From the NCBI GenBank assembly GCA_947632575.1, contig CANRPV010000001.1:1-64000 (forward strand): a stretch of 64,000 nt of DNA, read 5' to 3'. Positions within the stretch are counted from its first letter, which is position 1; each line of letters begins with the position of its first letter. The position numbers and the translations under genes were made by a program. Origin of the DNA: an uncultured Eggerthellaceae bacterium. Its GTDB lineage: Bacteria; Actinomycetota; Coriobacteriia; Coriobacteriales; Eggerthellaceae. Positions 43,647 through 51,240 of this stretch are shown one piece after another. The notes under the pieces were generated by a model. The model was not told where the DNA came from, searched no databases, and saw nothing but the letters and a program-made list of their open reading frames with translations.

Positions 43647-45050
43647 ATGGATCTTTTTAGTGATGTCGTCTTTTTGTCGAGGGTCCAGTTTGCGGCAACC
43701 ATTGCGTATCATTTCATCTTTGTGCCGCTTTCCATTGGCCTTGGACTAATCCTCGCCATCAATGAGACGCGCTATTACCGTTCCCGAGATCCGCGCGATG
43801 CGGCTGCAACGAAACTGTGGGTAAAAATCTTTACGGCAACCTTCGCCATTGGTGTGGCTACCGGTATCACCATGGAGTTTGCTTTTGGAACGGCTTGGGC
43901 CAACTACTCTCGTTTTGTGGGCGATATCTTTGGTGCGCCGCTTGCCGCCGAGGCTCTTTTCGCTTTCTTCCTCGAGTCCGTGTTCCTGGGCGTGTTGCTT
44001 TTTGGCCGCAATAAGGTTTCTCCCAAGTTCTATCTGGTATCAGCGTGGCTCGTTTGGGTTGGCTCATGCCTGTCCGCCCTTTGGATTTTGATCGCTAACG
44101 CGTGGATGCAAGATCCTACCGGTGCGGTGTTGAGCTCTGATGGTACGCGTGCAGTCATCACTGACTTTTTCGCCGCCGCCTTCAACCCGATGACTCTGGC
44201 CCACTATGGCCATACGGTATTTGCGCTGCTCGTTATGGGTTCCTTTGTGGCGATGGCCGTGTCAGCCTGGTACATGATCAAAGGCAAGAACACCTATTTT
44301 GCCGCAAAAACCATGCGCATCGGTGCCATATGTGGCATCGTCACTTGCTCCATCTTGCTACTGTTTGCCCATATGGCGGCAGTCGATGTCTCAGTGGAGC
44401 AACCAACCAAGTTTGCGATGATGGAGGGTCAATACGACACCGAAGTTCCTGGATTTGCGCCTTTCGGGTGGGTCGATGAGGAAAACGGCGATCTTTATGC
44501 TCCCATCAACATCCCTGGTGTGACTTCATTTCTAGCCACGGGCACTTTTGATACCGAATTCAAGGGTCTCGATGCGCTTTCCAAAGAGGCGCCTTACGAT
44601 GAGATGAATGTGAGCGAACTTCCCGTCAACTTCATCTTCCAGACCTATCACATCATGGTCATCATGTACGGCGCAATCATGTTGGTGTCGATTTTGGCCA
44701 TCATCTTCTCATTCCGTAAAGGCGGGGAGATTCAACACATGAAGTGGCTGCAGAGAATCTGCCTGATCAGCCCCATCTTCCCGTTTATTGCCATTCAGGT
44801 GGGCTGGATTACCGCTGAGGTAGGTCGCCAGCCTTGGGTAGTGTATCCGGCAACATCTGCCGAGGAAGGCGTTCATCTCTTAACGGCCGACGCGATATCT
44901 CCGTCCGTCTCTTCCACCGAATTGCTCATCACCCTCGCCATTTTCTTTGTGGTCTATATGGTGCTCCTTATCGGTTGGGCTCGAGTCATAGGGCGATTCA
45001 TCAGTGAGGGTCCCGTTGAGGAAGGGGGTAAGGAAAATGTCCCCGCTTGA
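43647..45050 (+). CDS. cydA: cytochrome bd oxidase subunit I
   Basis: A 467-residue membrane subunit that oxidises quinol and reduces oxygen to water with high affinity; in an anaerobe it mainly removes oxygen. The N-terminal SRVQFAATIAYHFIFVPLSIGLG carries the heme-ligand histidine; FAFFLESVFLGVLLFG and the GRQPWVVYP block are also conserved. The Q-loop is of the short type. Start is set by AGGAGGTGGGGGA. The last 14 bases overlap cydB. The cydDC assembly genes are not present nearby. Confidence 0.96.
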   Translation: MDLFSDVVFLSRVQFAATIAYHFIFVPLSIGLGLILAINETRYYRSRDPRDAAATKLWVKIFTATFAIGVATGITMEFAFGTAWANYSRFVGDIFGAPLAAEALFAFFLESVFLGVLLFGRNKVSPKFYLVSAWLVWVGSCLSALWILIANAWMQDPTGAVLSSDGTRAVITDFFAAAFNPMTLAHYGHTVFALLVMGSFVAMAVSAWYMIKGKNTYFAAKTMRIGAICGIVTCSILLLFAHMAAVDVSVEQPTKFAMMEGQYDTEVPGFAPFGWVDEENGDLYAPINIPGVTSFLATGTFDTEFKGLDALSKEAPYDEMNVSELPVNFIFQTYHIMVIMYGAIMLVSILAIIFSFRKGGEIQHMKWLQRICLISPIFPFIAIQVGWITAEVGRQPWVVYPATSAEEGVHLLTADAISPSVSSTELLITLAIFFVVYMVLLIGWARVIGRFISEGPVEEGGKENVPA

Positions 45051-46074
45051 GGTACTCTGGTTCTTTCTCGTTTTTGTCCTGATAGGCGGCTACTTCGTCC
45101 TTGACGGATTTGATCTTGGTATCGGCGTGCTCTTCCCCTTTATCGCGAAAAGCGAGGAAGATCAAGCGGTTCTGCGTCGCGCCATTGGCCCTATTTGGGA
45201 TGGCAATGAGGTTTGGTTGATCACCGCCGGAGGTGCTTTGTTCGCGGCATTTCCTGATGCGTATGCTACGACGTTTTCCGGCTACTATCTGCCGATCATG
45301 CTCGTGCTTTTCGGCTTGATCGTACGTGCGGTGTCCTTTGAATTTCACGCGGGCGATCCTGCTTGGCGCAAAGTTTGGGATGTCTGCTTCTTCGTGGGTT
45401 CCTTGCTACCCGCGCTGCTTCTGGGCGTAGCCGCGGGCATCACCTTTGAGGGAATCCCGATGGATGCTCATGGTAACTATATCGGCGTTCCGCTCTTTGG
45501 TCTCATCACGCCATTCTCGCTGCTTTGTGGTCTTACCGGCTTGTCCATGATGATGGCAGCTGGCGCTAACTGGATAGCGCTCAAGGCTCCGAAGCCCTCC
45601 GCTCTTCAGGCTCGTTGTGCGAAGTTGGGAATGCCTCTGCAGATCGTTGCGCTCGTGCTGTTTGTCGCCGCCACTGCTTGTGTTTTCCTGTACATCCATC
45701 CGACTATGGATCCTGCTCTGAATGCCCTTCGTTGGATTTTCGCGGCATTGGTAGTGGGCGGTCTTGTGGTCTCCATGTTCTTCTCCAAGGTCAACGACAA
45801 TGATCTGTTCGCGTTTGTCAGCCATTCGGTGGCCAGTTTCTCCATGGTGGCATTGGGTGCTTGCTCGATGTTTCCGAATCTGGTGGTCGCCTCCTCCGAT
45901 AGCGTCGGTCCCAACATCACCCTTATGTCGGCGGGAGCATCGGATTTGACCTTGTTCTGCATGACCGTCATCCTCTGCATCGGTCTGCCGTTGGTACTGG
46001 TCTACCACGTGATCATTTATCGCACGTTTCGAGGGAGGCTTACTCAGGAGGATCTTACGGAAGGCGCTTACTAA
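45037..46074 (+). CDS. cydB: cytochrome bd oxidase subunit II
   Basis: A 345-residue polytopic subunit with the family blocks LEVLWFFLVFVLIGGYFVLDGFDLGIG and GPIWDGNEVWLITAGGALFAAFP, and FEFHAGDPAWRKVWD. ATG 45037 after GGTAAGGAAA is chosen; the frame is open further upstream but those codons lie inside cydA. It completes the two-subunit oxidase with CydA. Confidence 0.96.
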   Translation: MSPLEVLWFFLVFVLIGGYFVLDGFDLGIGVLFPFIAKSEEDQAVLRRAIGPIWDGNEVWLITAGGALFAAFPDAYATTFSGYYLPIMLVLFGLIVRAVSFEFHAGDPAWRKVWDVCFFVGSLLPALLLGVAAGITFEGIPMDAHGNYIGVPLFGLITPFSLLCGLTGLSMMMAAGANWIALKAPKPSALQARCAKLGMPLQIVALVLFVAATACVFLYIHPTMDPALNALRWIFAALVVGGLVVSMFFSKVNDNDLFAFVSHSVASFSMVALGACSMFPNLVVASSDSVGPNITLMSAGASDLTLFCMTVILCIGLPLVLVYHVIIYRTFRGRLTQEDLTEGAY

Positions 46075-46120
46075 GCTTCATCAAGCTGCTACACTGTGGT
46101 GTAAGCAGATTTCCTGAAGC
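46075..46120 (+). other. structured spacer after cydB
   Basis: A nested inverted repeat: outer GCTTCA (46075-46080) with TGAAGC (46115-46120), and inner CTGCTACAC with GTGTAAGCAG. It starts directly after the cydB stop. There is no T-run; it may be a terminator-like or processing hairpin. Confidence 0.4.
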
Positions 46121-46134
46121 AAGTGAGGGTTTTA

Positions 46135-46674
46135 GTGGACGAAGAGAAAGACAGCATCAAAGTAAGTTCTTCTGAAAACGTCGAGGAGCATACGCAAACT
46201 GAGCAGCCGGCTGCATCGCCTGAGCAGCCGGCTGCGCTTTCAACCTATGAGAAGTTCGCCAAAGAGCAACTCGACCAAAGCACGATAGACAAGGATCGCG
46301 TCTATCCGGGAATCCGCGAGCCTCATTATCCCTATGGCGTGGACATGACGAAGCCCGCCAAGGCACCGCATGGAAGCTGGAAGGCTACCTTTGCCCTGTT
46401 CGCTGGGTTTATGGCGATCGTCTTTGGCGTCTTGGTGTCCTTGCTCGGTTTTCTTTTCGGCATCATCGCGTTGATTCTGAGTTTTTGGTATCTCAAGACG
46501 GAGGATGATCCTCACTACAGCGGCATCGCGCGTGTGGGTCGGATCACCGCTGTGATCGGCATGATATTTGCCGTGCTCATTACCGCCTACTCGATCTTCT
46601 ATCACGTTGTGGTGCTGGATGTGTTTAACTCGCCAGGGGATGCGGTGGTAATCGAGGAGACGGTAGAGTCCTGA
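46135..46674 (+). CDS. DUF4190-like small membrane protein
   Basis: A 179-residue protein starting at GTG 46135, five bases after GAGGG. The hydrophilic N-terminus contains a 21-bp exact-type duplication (EQPAASP/EQPAALS). Two hydrophobic hairpins follow (about 85-115, FAGFMAIVFGVLVSLLGFLFGIIALILSFWY, and 130-160, VGRITAVIGMIFAVLITAYSIFY), the DUF4190 pattern with a conserved soluble loop. Function unknown. It lies between cydAB and the Wzz-like gene. Confidence 0.7.
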   Translation: MDEEKDSIKVSSSENVEEHTQTEQPAASPEQPAALSTYEKFAKEQLDQSTIDKDRVYPGIREPHYPYGVDMTKPAKAPHGSWKATFALFAGFMAIVFGVLVSLLGFLFGIIALILSFWYLKTEDDPHYSGIARVGRITAVIGMIFAVLITAYSIFYHVVVLDVFNSPGDAVVIEETVES

Positions 46675-46766
46675 CGATACGGCGTAAAAATACTCGATCG
46701 CTCCAGATAATAATAACAATAGGCTACAATCCTCTTAGCTATTCCTAGAACTACGACGGGGGAAAG

Positions 46767-47714
46767 ATGACGCTTCTCGACCTTTGCAAAATTCTCAAAA
46801 GAAACTGGCTGTTCATAGCCATTATCTCAGTGATCTGCGCCGTGGTATGCGGTGGCGTCATCATGATGATGCCGAAGACCTATCAAACCTCGGCGATCAT
46901 CACCGCTTCTGCGGAGGTAAACACCGTAGGAGGCATAGGACAGAGTGTCGCCGCTGAGAACTCAAGCAATCAGGGGCAGCTCAGCGCTTCCACCGACGCC
47001 AATGCGAAGAAAGTCACGATAACCGCAAAGGGATCAAATCCGACGCAGTTGATGACCCTCGCGAATATTACCGCATATCAGGTGGTTCAAAAGGCCGAAG
47101 AACTTTTCCCGGACACGGAAGAGGTCAATTACAGCTTCATGGTCACAAGGGCAAGCACCGCTTCTGATGTATCCCCCTCGGTGACGCGCTACGCGTTGGT
47201 GGCTTTTCTCGCGGGTCTGTTCGTCTCTATCTGCATTGTGATCATCGTGGATCTAGTTCGCCGGCCCATCAAAAGCAGTGCCGAGGTCGAGGAACTTCTC
47301 AGCGCCCCGGTGCTTGGGACGTTTGATTCTGATCCTCTTTCGACAAAAAGACTGCTTGCCAATATTCGCTTCGCGGTAGAGGATGCTGATAAGGTTGCGA
47401 TCATCGCCATAAGCGATTTCGATAGCGCCGATCAAATCTGTCAGGCCTTGAGCAAGGAAGCCAGTGCCGACGGAAGGCCGGTGCCGGAGTTTGTCGCTTG
47501 CCAGCCCTTCACCCAAAACATCGATTCATCCTATGTGGCTCATGAGGCTGGCCACTCCGTATTCGTGGCGCGTCAGTGGGTTGATTCACTCAATCAACTG
47601 GAAGCTGAGGCTCGGGAGTCTCTGCTGGCGGATGCCAAGATAGACGGTGTGGCTTTGCTGCCGGAGGGTGACGCCGCCAATGCTCACAAGGGGCTCGGCC
47701 GCATCATTCGCTAA
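46767..47714 (+). CDS. Wzz-like polysaccharide co-polymerase with degenerate kinase tail
   Basis: A 315-residue protein. A short cytosolic start, TM1 at about 14-34 (WLFIAIISVICAVVCGGVIMM), external Wzz-like part (about 35-140) and TM2 at about 145-167 fit the YveK/CapA chain-length regulators. The remaining 145 residues resemble the start of a BY-type tyrosine kinase (VLGTFDSDPLSTKRLLANIRFAVEDADKVAIIAISDFDS), but the Walker A loop expected after the IIAI strand is replaced by SDFDSADQ. It therefore looks like a pseudokinase fused to a chain-length regulator. No glycosyltransferase genes adjoin it. Confidence 0.72.
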   Translation: MTLLDLCKILKRNWLFIAIISVICAVVCGGVIMMMPKTYQTSAIITASAEVNTVGGIGQSVAAENSSNQGQLSASTDANAKKVTITAKGSNPTQLMTLANITAYQVVQKAEELFPDTEEVNYSFMVTRASTASDVSPSVTRYALVAFLAGLFVSICIVIIVDLVRRPIKSSAEVEELLSAPVLGTFDSDPLSTKRLLANIRFAVEDADKVAIIAISDFDSADQICQALSKEASADGRPVPEFVACQPFTQNIDSSYVAHEAGHSVFVARQWVDSLNQLEAEARESLLADAKIDGVALLPEGDAANAHKGLGRIIR

Positions 47715-47749
47715 GCATTATCTGCTCAAGTTCTTTTTAGATCCGTCGG

Positions 47750-48514
47750 CTAAAAGTCGAAGACTTCTCCTACGTTATAGGGAATGACGAGATCCGCATA
47801 GCGATCTCTCGGGGTGGGGGTGCGGTTGATGATAACCAGATGATCACCGCCGAAATAGCCTACGAGGCTTGCCGCGGGGTTCACCACGAGGGAGGTTCCG
47901 GCAATAACAAGAAGCTTGGCTTTCCGGATGTCCAAAATAGCGCCTTGCATGATTTGGCCATTCAAAGGCTCCTCGTAAAGGACAACGTCGGGCTTTATGA
48001 TGCCGCGGCAAACGTTGCAACGAGGAATGCCATCCTCGGCGGCTTCGTGTGCGGCGATGGTCTCATTCAGGTCATATTCCTTGCCGCAGGCCATGCAGTA
48101 ATTCCGCAAAACGCTGCCATGAAGTTCCCAGACGCGCTTACTTCCTCCCGCCTGATGGAGACCGTCGATGTTTTGAGTGACCACCGAGCGCAGGATACCC
48201 TCTTTCTCGAGGGCGGCGAGCTTGCGATGCGCCTGATTGGGCTTCGCATCCGGATAGATCATACGATCGAAGTAGAAGCGGAAAAACTCGGAGGGGTGAG
48301 CGTCAAAGAAGCTGCGGCTGATCATGACCTCAGGGGGATAGGCATAGGACTGGTTATACAGGCCGTCGGTGCTTCGAAAGTCAGGGATGCCGCTTTCGGT
48401 CGAGACGCCGGCTCCTCCAAAAAATACCATTCCACCAGGAGGGCATTGGTTTACCCACTCACGGAAGGTCTCGATGGATTGCTCAAGCTCTGGACTGATT
48501 TCTTGGGGAGTCAT
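47750..48514 (-). CDS. NAD-dependent protein deacylase (Sir2 family)
   Basis: A 254-residue sirtuin that removes acyl groups from lysines using NAD. Motifs: FFGGAGVSTESGIPDFRS (NAD site), TQNIDGLHQAGG, the catalytic His in WELHGS, the zinc cysteines C-MA-C and C-NV-C, and IAGTSLVVNPAA. AAAGGG precedes ATG 48514. Convergent with the Wzz-like gene and divergent from focA. Confidence 0.94.
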   Translation of the reverse strand: MTPQEISPELEQSIETFREWVNQCPPGGMVFFGGAGVSTESGIPDFRSTDGLYNQSYAYPPEVMISRSFFDAHPSEFFRFYFDRMIYPDAKPNQAHRKLAALEKEGILRSVVTQNIDGLHQAGGSKRVWELHGSVLRNYCMACGKEYDLNETIAAHEAAEDGIPRCNVCRGIIKPDVVLYEEPLNGQIMQGAILDIRKAKLLVIAGTSLVVNPAASLVGYFGGDHLVIINRTPTPRDRYADLVIPYNVGEVFDF

Positions 48515-48669
48515 AATTGCCCTTTCTCATAGTCAGCTTGACGGTTATCATAGCAGCCCATAAAACTCGTGATACCAACCTTTGGTCGATGGTATATTCA
48601 TTTCGGATAGCTACCATGATGTAAGCCCATTTGTTTGAACCTTGAGATCCGCGTAAAGAAAGGATGCCC

Positions 48670-49548
48670 ATGGAAAACCAAGAAGCTTTGCATTCAACGA
48701 CTCCGTCCACAACCGCTCTCAGCGACGCGCTCAAACCTGATGCGCTCGCACCAGCCGCTATAGAGGCGAAGGCCGAAAATCTTGCCGTAGGCAAAGCTTC
48801 CATGGAGCTTCCTAAGCTTTTTGTTCTCGCGATTATGGCAGGTATCTTTATCGCGTTTGGTGGGGTGTTCTTCTGTACGTTTTTAGGCGACGCGACGTTG
48901 CCCTTCGGTGTTCAGCGCGTGGTAGCTGGTCTGTGTTTTAGCCTCGGCCTTATTCTCGTGGTGTGTTGCGGGGCGGAGCTTTTCACGGGCAATGCCCTGA
49001 TGGTCTGTGGTCTTGCGAGTGGAAAGATCAAGCTTGCGGGCTTGCTGCGTAACTGGGTGGTGGTCTGGATCGGGAATTTCTGCGGCGCTCTTCTGATCGT
49101 CTGGATCGTGTTCATGGCTCATAGTGCCGATATGAATGGTGGAGAAGTGGGCGCGGTGATGATCTCAACGGCCGCCTCCAAAATCTCTCTTGATTGGTGG
49201 ACCATCTTTTTCAAGGGCATTATTTGCAACATCTTGGTCTGCGCCGCGGTTTGGATTAGCTTTGCCGGGCGCACTATCGTCGACAAGGTGGTCGGAGTCA
49301 TCTTTCCCATTACCGCATTTGTAGCCTGCGGCTTTGAGCACTGCGTCGCCAACATGTTCTTCTTGCCCATGGGAGTTGCCCTCAATGCCGCCGGATACGC
49401 CTCGACGGTGAATACGTCGATGCTCAATATCGGGGGGATTTTCTATAACCTTTCAGCAGCCACTTTGGGTAATATCGTAGGTGGTGCCTTGCTGATCGGC
49501 ATGACCTATTGGTTTGTCTATCACAAAAAGGCCGCCAAGGAGGCTTAA
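48670..49548 (+). CDS. formate/nitrite transporter (FNT family)
   Basis: A 292-residue channel of six helices for formate or related small anions. Signatures are AGIFIAFGGVFFCTF, the GAELFTGNALMV loop and the repeat-two GFEHCVANMFFLPMGVAL. About 45 hydrophilic residues precede the first helix. ATG 48670 has AAAGG at a suitable distance; ATG 48664 is too close to it. Its last codons and stop are the first unit of a four-copy 21-bp repeat. Confidence 0.92.
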   Translation: MENQEALHSTTPSTTALSDALKPDALAPAAIEAKAENLAVGKASMELPKLFVLAIMAGIFIAFGGVFFCTFLGDATLPFGVQRVVAGLCFSLGLILVVCCGAELFTGNALMVCGLASGKIKLAGLLRNWVVVWIGNFCGALLIVWIVFMAHSADMNGGEVGAVMISTAASKISLDWWTIFFKGIICNILVCAAVWISFAGRTIVDKVVGVIFPITAFVACGFEHCVANMFFLPMGVALNAAGYASTVNTSMLNIGGIFYNLSAATLGNIVGGALLIGMTYWFVYHKKAAKEA

Positions 49549-49617
49549 GCTTCCGGCAAGGAGGCTCACGCTTTCGCCAAGGAGGCTCACGCTTTCGCCA
49601 GGGAGGCGCCTCAGCGC
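49534..49617. repeat. four 21-bp tandem repeats at the focA-type gene end
   Basis: Units start at 49534 (GCCAAGGAGGCTTAAGCTTCC), 49555, 49576 and 49597. The first contains the transporter's last codons and its TAA; in later copies TTAAG is changed to TCACG, so only the first keeps the stop. Confidence 0.9.
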
Positions 49618-49639
49618 ATTAGTCCTAAAGGATGACCTT

Positions 49640-50068
49640 ATGTACACCTTAAAGACCGAAGCTCATTTTGACTCAGCCCATTTCCTCGCCGACTATTTCG
49701 GTAAATGCGAGAATCTCCATGGTCATCGCTTTAAGGTGGTAGTCTCCATCAGCTCGTCGACCTTGCAAGACTCGGGCTCCATGAAGGATATGGTGCTTGA
49801 TTTTGGTCTTTTCAAGCGTGAGGTGAGCGAGGTGGTGGCCGAATATGACCACACGTTTCTTTACGAGGACGGCACCTTGAAATCGGAGACGGTACGATGT
49901 TTGGAGGATGAGGGTTTCTCGTTGACGCCACTTCCTTTCCGGCCCACGGCCGAAAACCTTGCCCGTTCGATCGCCGATAAGCTGATCGATCGAGGTTTGC
50001 CAATCTGCGAGGTGGAGGTTTATGAGACCCCTCTAAACTGCGCGATCTATCGGGTAGAAGAGAACTAG
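49640..50068 (+). CDS. queD: 6-carboxy-5,6,7,8-tetrahydropterin synthase
   Basis: A 142-residue zinc enzyme in queuosine (7-deazaguanine) synthesis. The zinc ligands are His14 (SAHF), His27 and His29 (HGHRF), and catalytic Cys23 lies in KCENLHGH; the conserved glutamate is in PTAENLARSIA. ATG 49640 follows AAAGGATG; longer readings run through the 21-bp repeat array and are rejected. No queC, queE or queF gene is adjacent, so the rest of the pathway lies elsewhere or the pterin serves another use. Confidence 0.92.
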   Translation: MYTLKTEAHFDSAHFLADYFGKCENLHGHRFKVVVSISSSTLQDSGSMKDMVLDFGLFKREVSEVVAEYDHTFLYEDGTLKSETVRCLEDEGFSLTPLPFRPTAENLARSIADKLIDRGLPICEVEVYETPLNCAIYRVEEN

Positions 50069-50115
50069 GCACATTGATTGAGCGAAGGATATAAAAAGAG
50101 CTAAAGGAGTACAGG

Positions 50116-51042
50116 ATGTTCGGTACGAATCTTGATTCCATTGTTGATGGTATAGAGAAAAACTACGAAGCTGATGAGATGTTCTTCACCAAACCGGGGA
50201 GGGAGTTTCCCAGTCGCAGTAAGGTGAAAGAGGTGCTCTACGGCATTCGTCGCGTGATGTTTCCCGGCTATTTCGGCGAGGAGATGCTCTCGCCTTCCAC
50301 GAGTCCTCGCTATTTCATCGGGGAGATGCTCATCCAGGCTGAGCGAACCTTGAACCAACAGGTGAGGCTCGCATTCGCCTATCAAAACGAAGAGGATCTC
50401 TGCGATCAGGATGTGGCAGAACAAGCCGACCGTGTCTGCTCGGAGTTCTTCTCCTGCTTGCCAGAGATACAGCGCTTGCTGCTCACCGACGTGGAAGCGC
50501 TCTATGAGGGCGACCCCGCGGCGGGAAGCAAAGAAGAGGTGATTTTCGCTTATCCCGGACTCTTCGCGATCTATGTTTATCGCGTGGCTCATGAGCTCTA
50601 CCGGCTCAAGGTGCCTTTCATCCCGCGCATTATGACCGAACACGCCCATGGCGCCACGGGCATCGACATCGCTCCTGGTGCGAACATCGGCGCCTACTTC
50701 TTCATCGACCATGGCACGGGTGTCGTCATCGGCGAGACCACGGTCATCGGCGATCACGTGAAGCTTTATCAGGGCGTGACCCTAGGCGCTCTCTCCACCC
50801 GTGATGGACAAAAGTTGCGGGGGACGAAACGCCACCCCACCATCGAGGACAACGTCACCATCTACTCCAACGCCAGTGTTTTGGGCGGAGAGACCGTCAT
50901 CGGCGAAGGCACCGTCATCGCTGGCTCCATCTTCGTCACGAAGTCGGTGCCGCCTCATTCACGAGTGAGCGTGAAGGAACAGGAGATCACCATCCGCACG
51001 AGGACTGTGGCGGAGGAATCTTCTGAGATCGAGATGGCGTAA
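50116..51042 (+). CDS. epsC: serine O-acetyltransferase (EpsC type)
   Basis: A 308-residue enzyme making O-acetylserine, the first step of cysteine synthesis. The long N-terminal helical domain (1-180) precedes the hexapeptide left-handed beta helix with GIDIAPGANIGAYFFIDHGTGVVIGETTVIGDHVKLYQGVTLG, catalytic His in DHGTG and the KRHPTIEDNVTIYSNASVLGG coil. The N-terminal type fits the EpsC/plant-like group more than E. coli CysE. RBS AAAGGAG precedes ATG 50116. The stop region is repeated four times and followed by a strong terminator. Confidence 0.93.
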   Translation: MFGTNLDSIVDGIEKNYEADEMFFTKPGREFPSRSKVKEVLYGIRRVMFPGYFGEEMLSPSTSPRYFIGEMLIQAERTLNQQVRLAFAYQNEEDLCDQDVAEQADRVCSEFFSCLPEIQRLLLTDVEALYEGDPAAGSKEEVIFAYPGLFAIYVYRVAHELYRLKVPFIPRIMTEHAHGATGIDIAPGANIGAYFFIDHGTGVVIGETTVIGDHVKLYQGVTLGALSTRDGQKLRGTKRHPTIEDNVTIYSNASVLGGETVIGEGTVIAGSIFVTKSVPPHSRVSVKEQEITIRTRTVAEESSEIEMA

Positions 51043-51096
51043 GAGATCGAATCAGCGTAAAAGATTGAGATAACGTTAGAGATTGAGACTGCGTAA
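51025..51096. repeat. four 18-bp tandem repeats including the epsC stop
   Basis: Units begin at 51025 (GAGATCGAGATGGCGTAA), 51043, 51061 and 51079, and each ends in TAA or TTA. The first unit encodes the last five residues and stop of the acetyltransferase. Confidence 0.92.
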
Positions 51097-51170
51097 CCCT
51101 TTCCGCAGCGCCATTTCCACGCTCAAACCAACAAGCTCTCATGTGCTCGCGTGCTCATGTTCTTGCGTTT

Positions 51171-51204
51171 GTGCGCCAGCAGGATGTATGCTGGCGCACT
51201 TTTT
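51171..51204 (+). terminator. Rho-independent terminator of epsC
   Basis: GTGCGCCAGCA (51171-51181) pairs with TGCTGGCGCAC (51189-51199), followed by TTTTT. Confidence 0.9.
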
Positions 51205-51214
51205 GCTGGTACTG

Positions 51215-51240
51215 CAAGGCCATTACAAGGCATTACAAAG
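51215..51240. repeat. short tandem repeat carrying the purL stop
   Basis: CAAGGCCATTA (51215-51225) and CAAGGCATTA (51226-51235) precede CAAAGCGA, which is inside purL. On the minus strand each of the first two units contains TAATG, with the true stop in the second. Confidence 0.7.

Noticed and set aside
49514..49639. Extended N-terminus of QueD
   Set aside because: It translates the 21-bp repeats into an Arg/Leu-rich tail unlike any QueD; ATG 49640 has a good ribosome-binding site.
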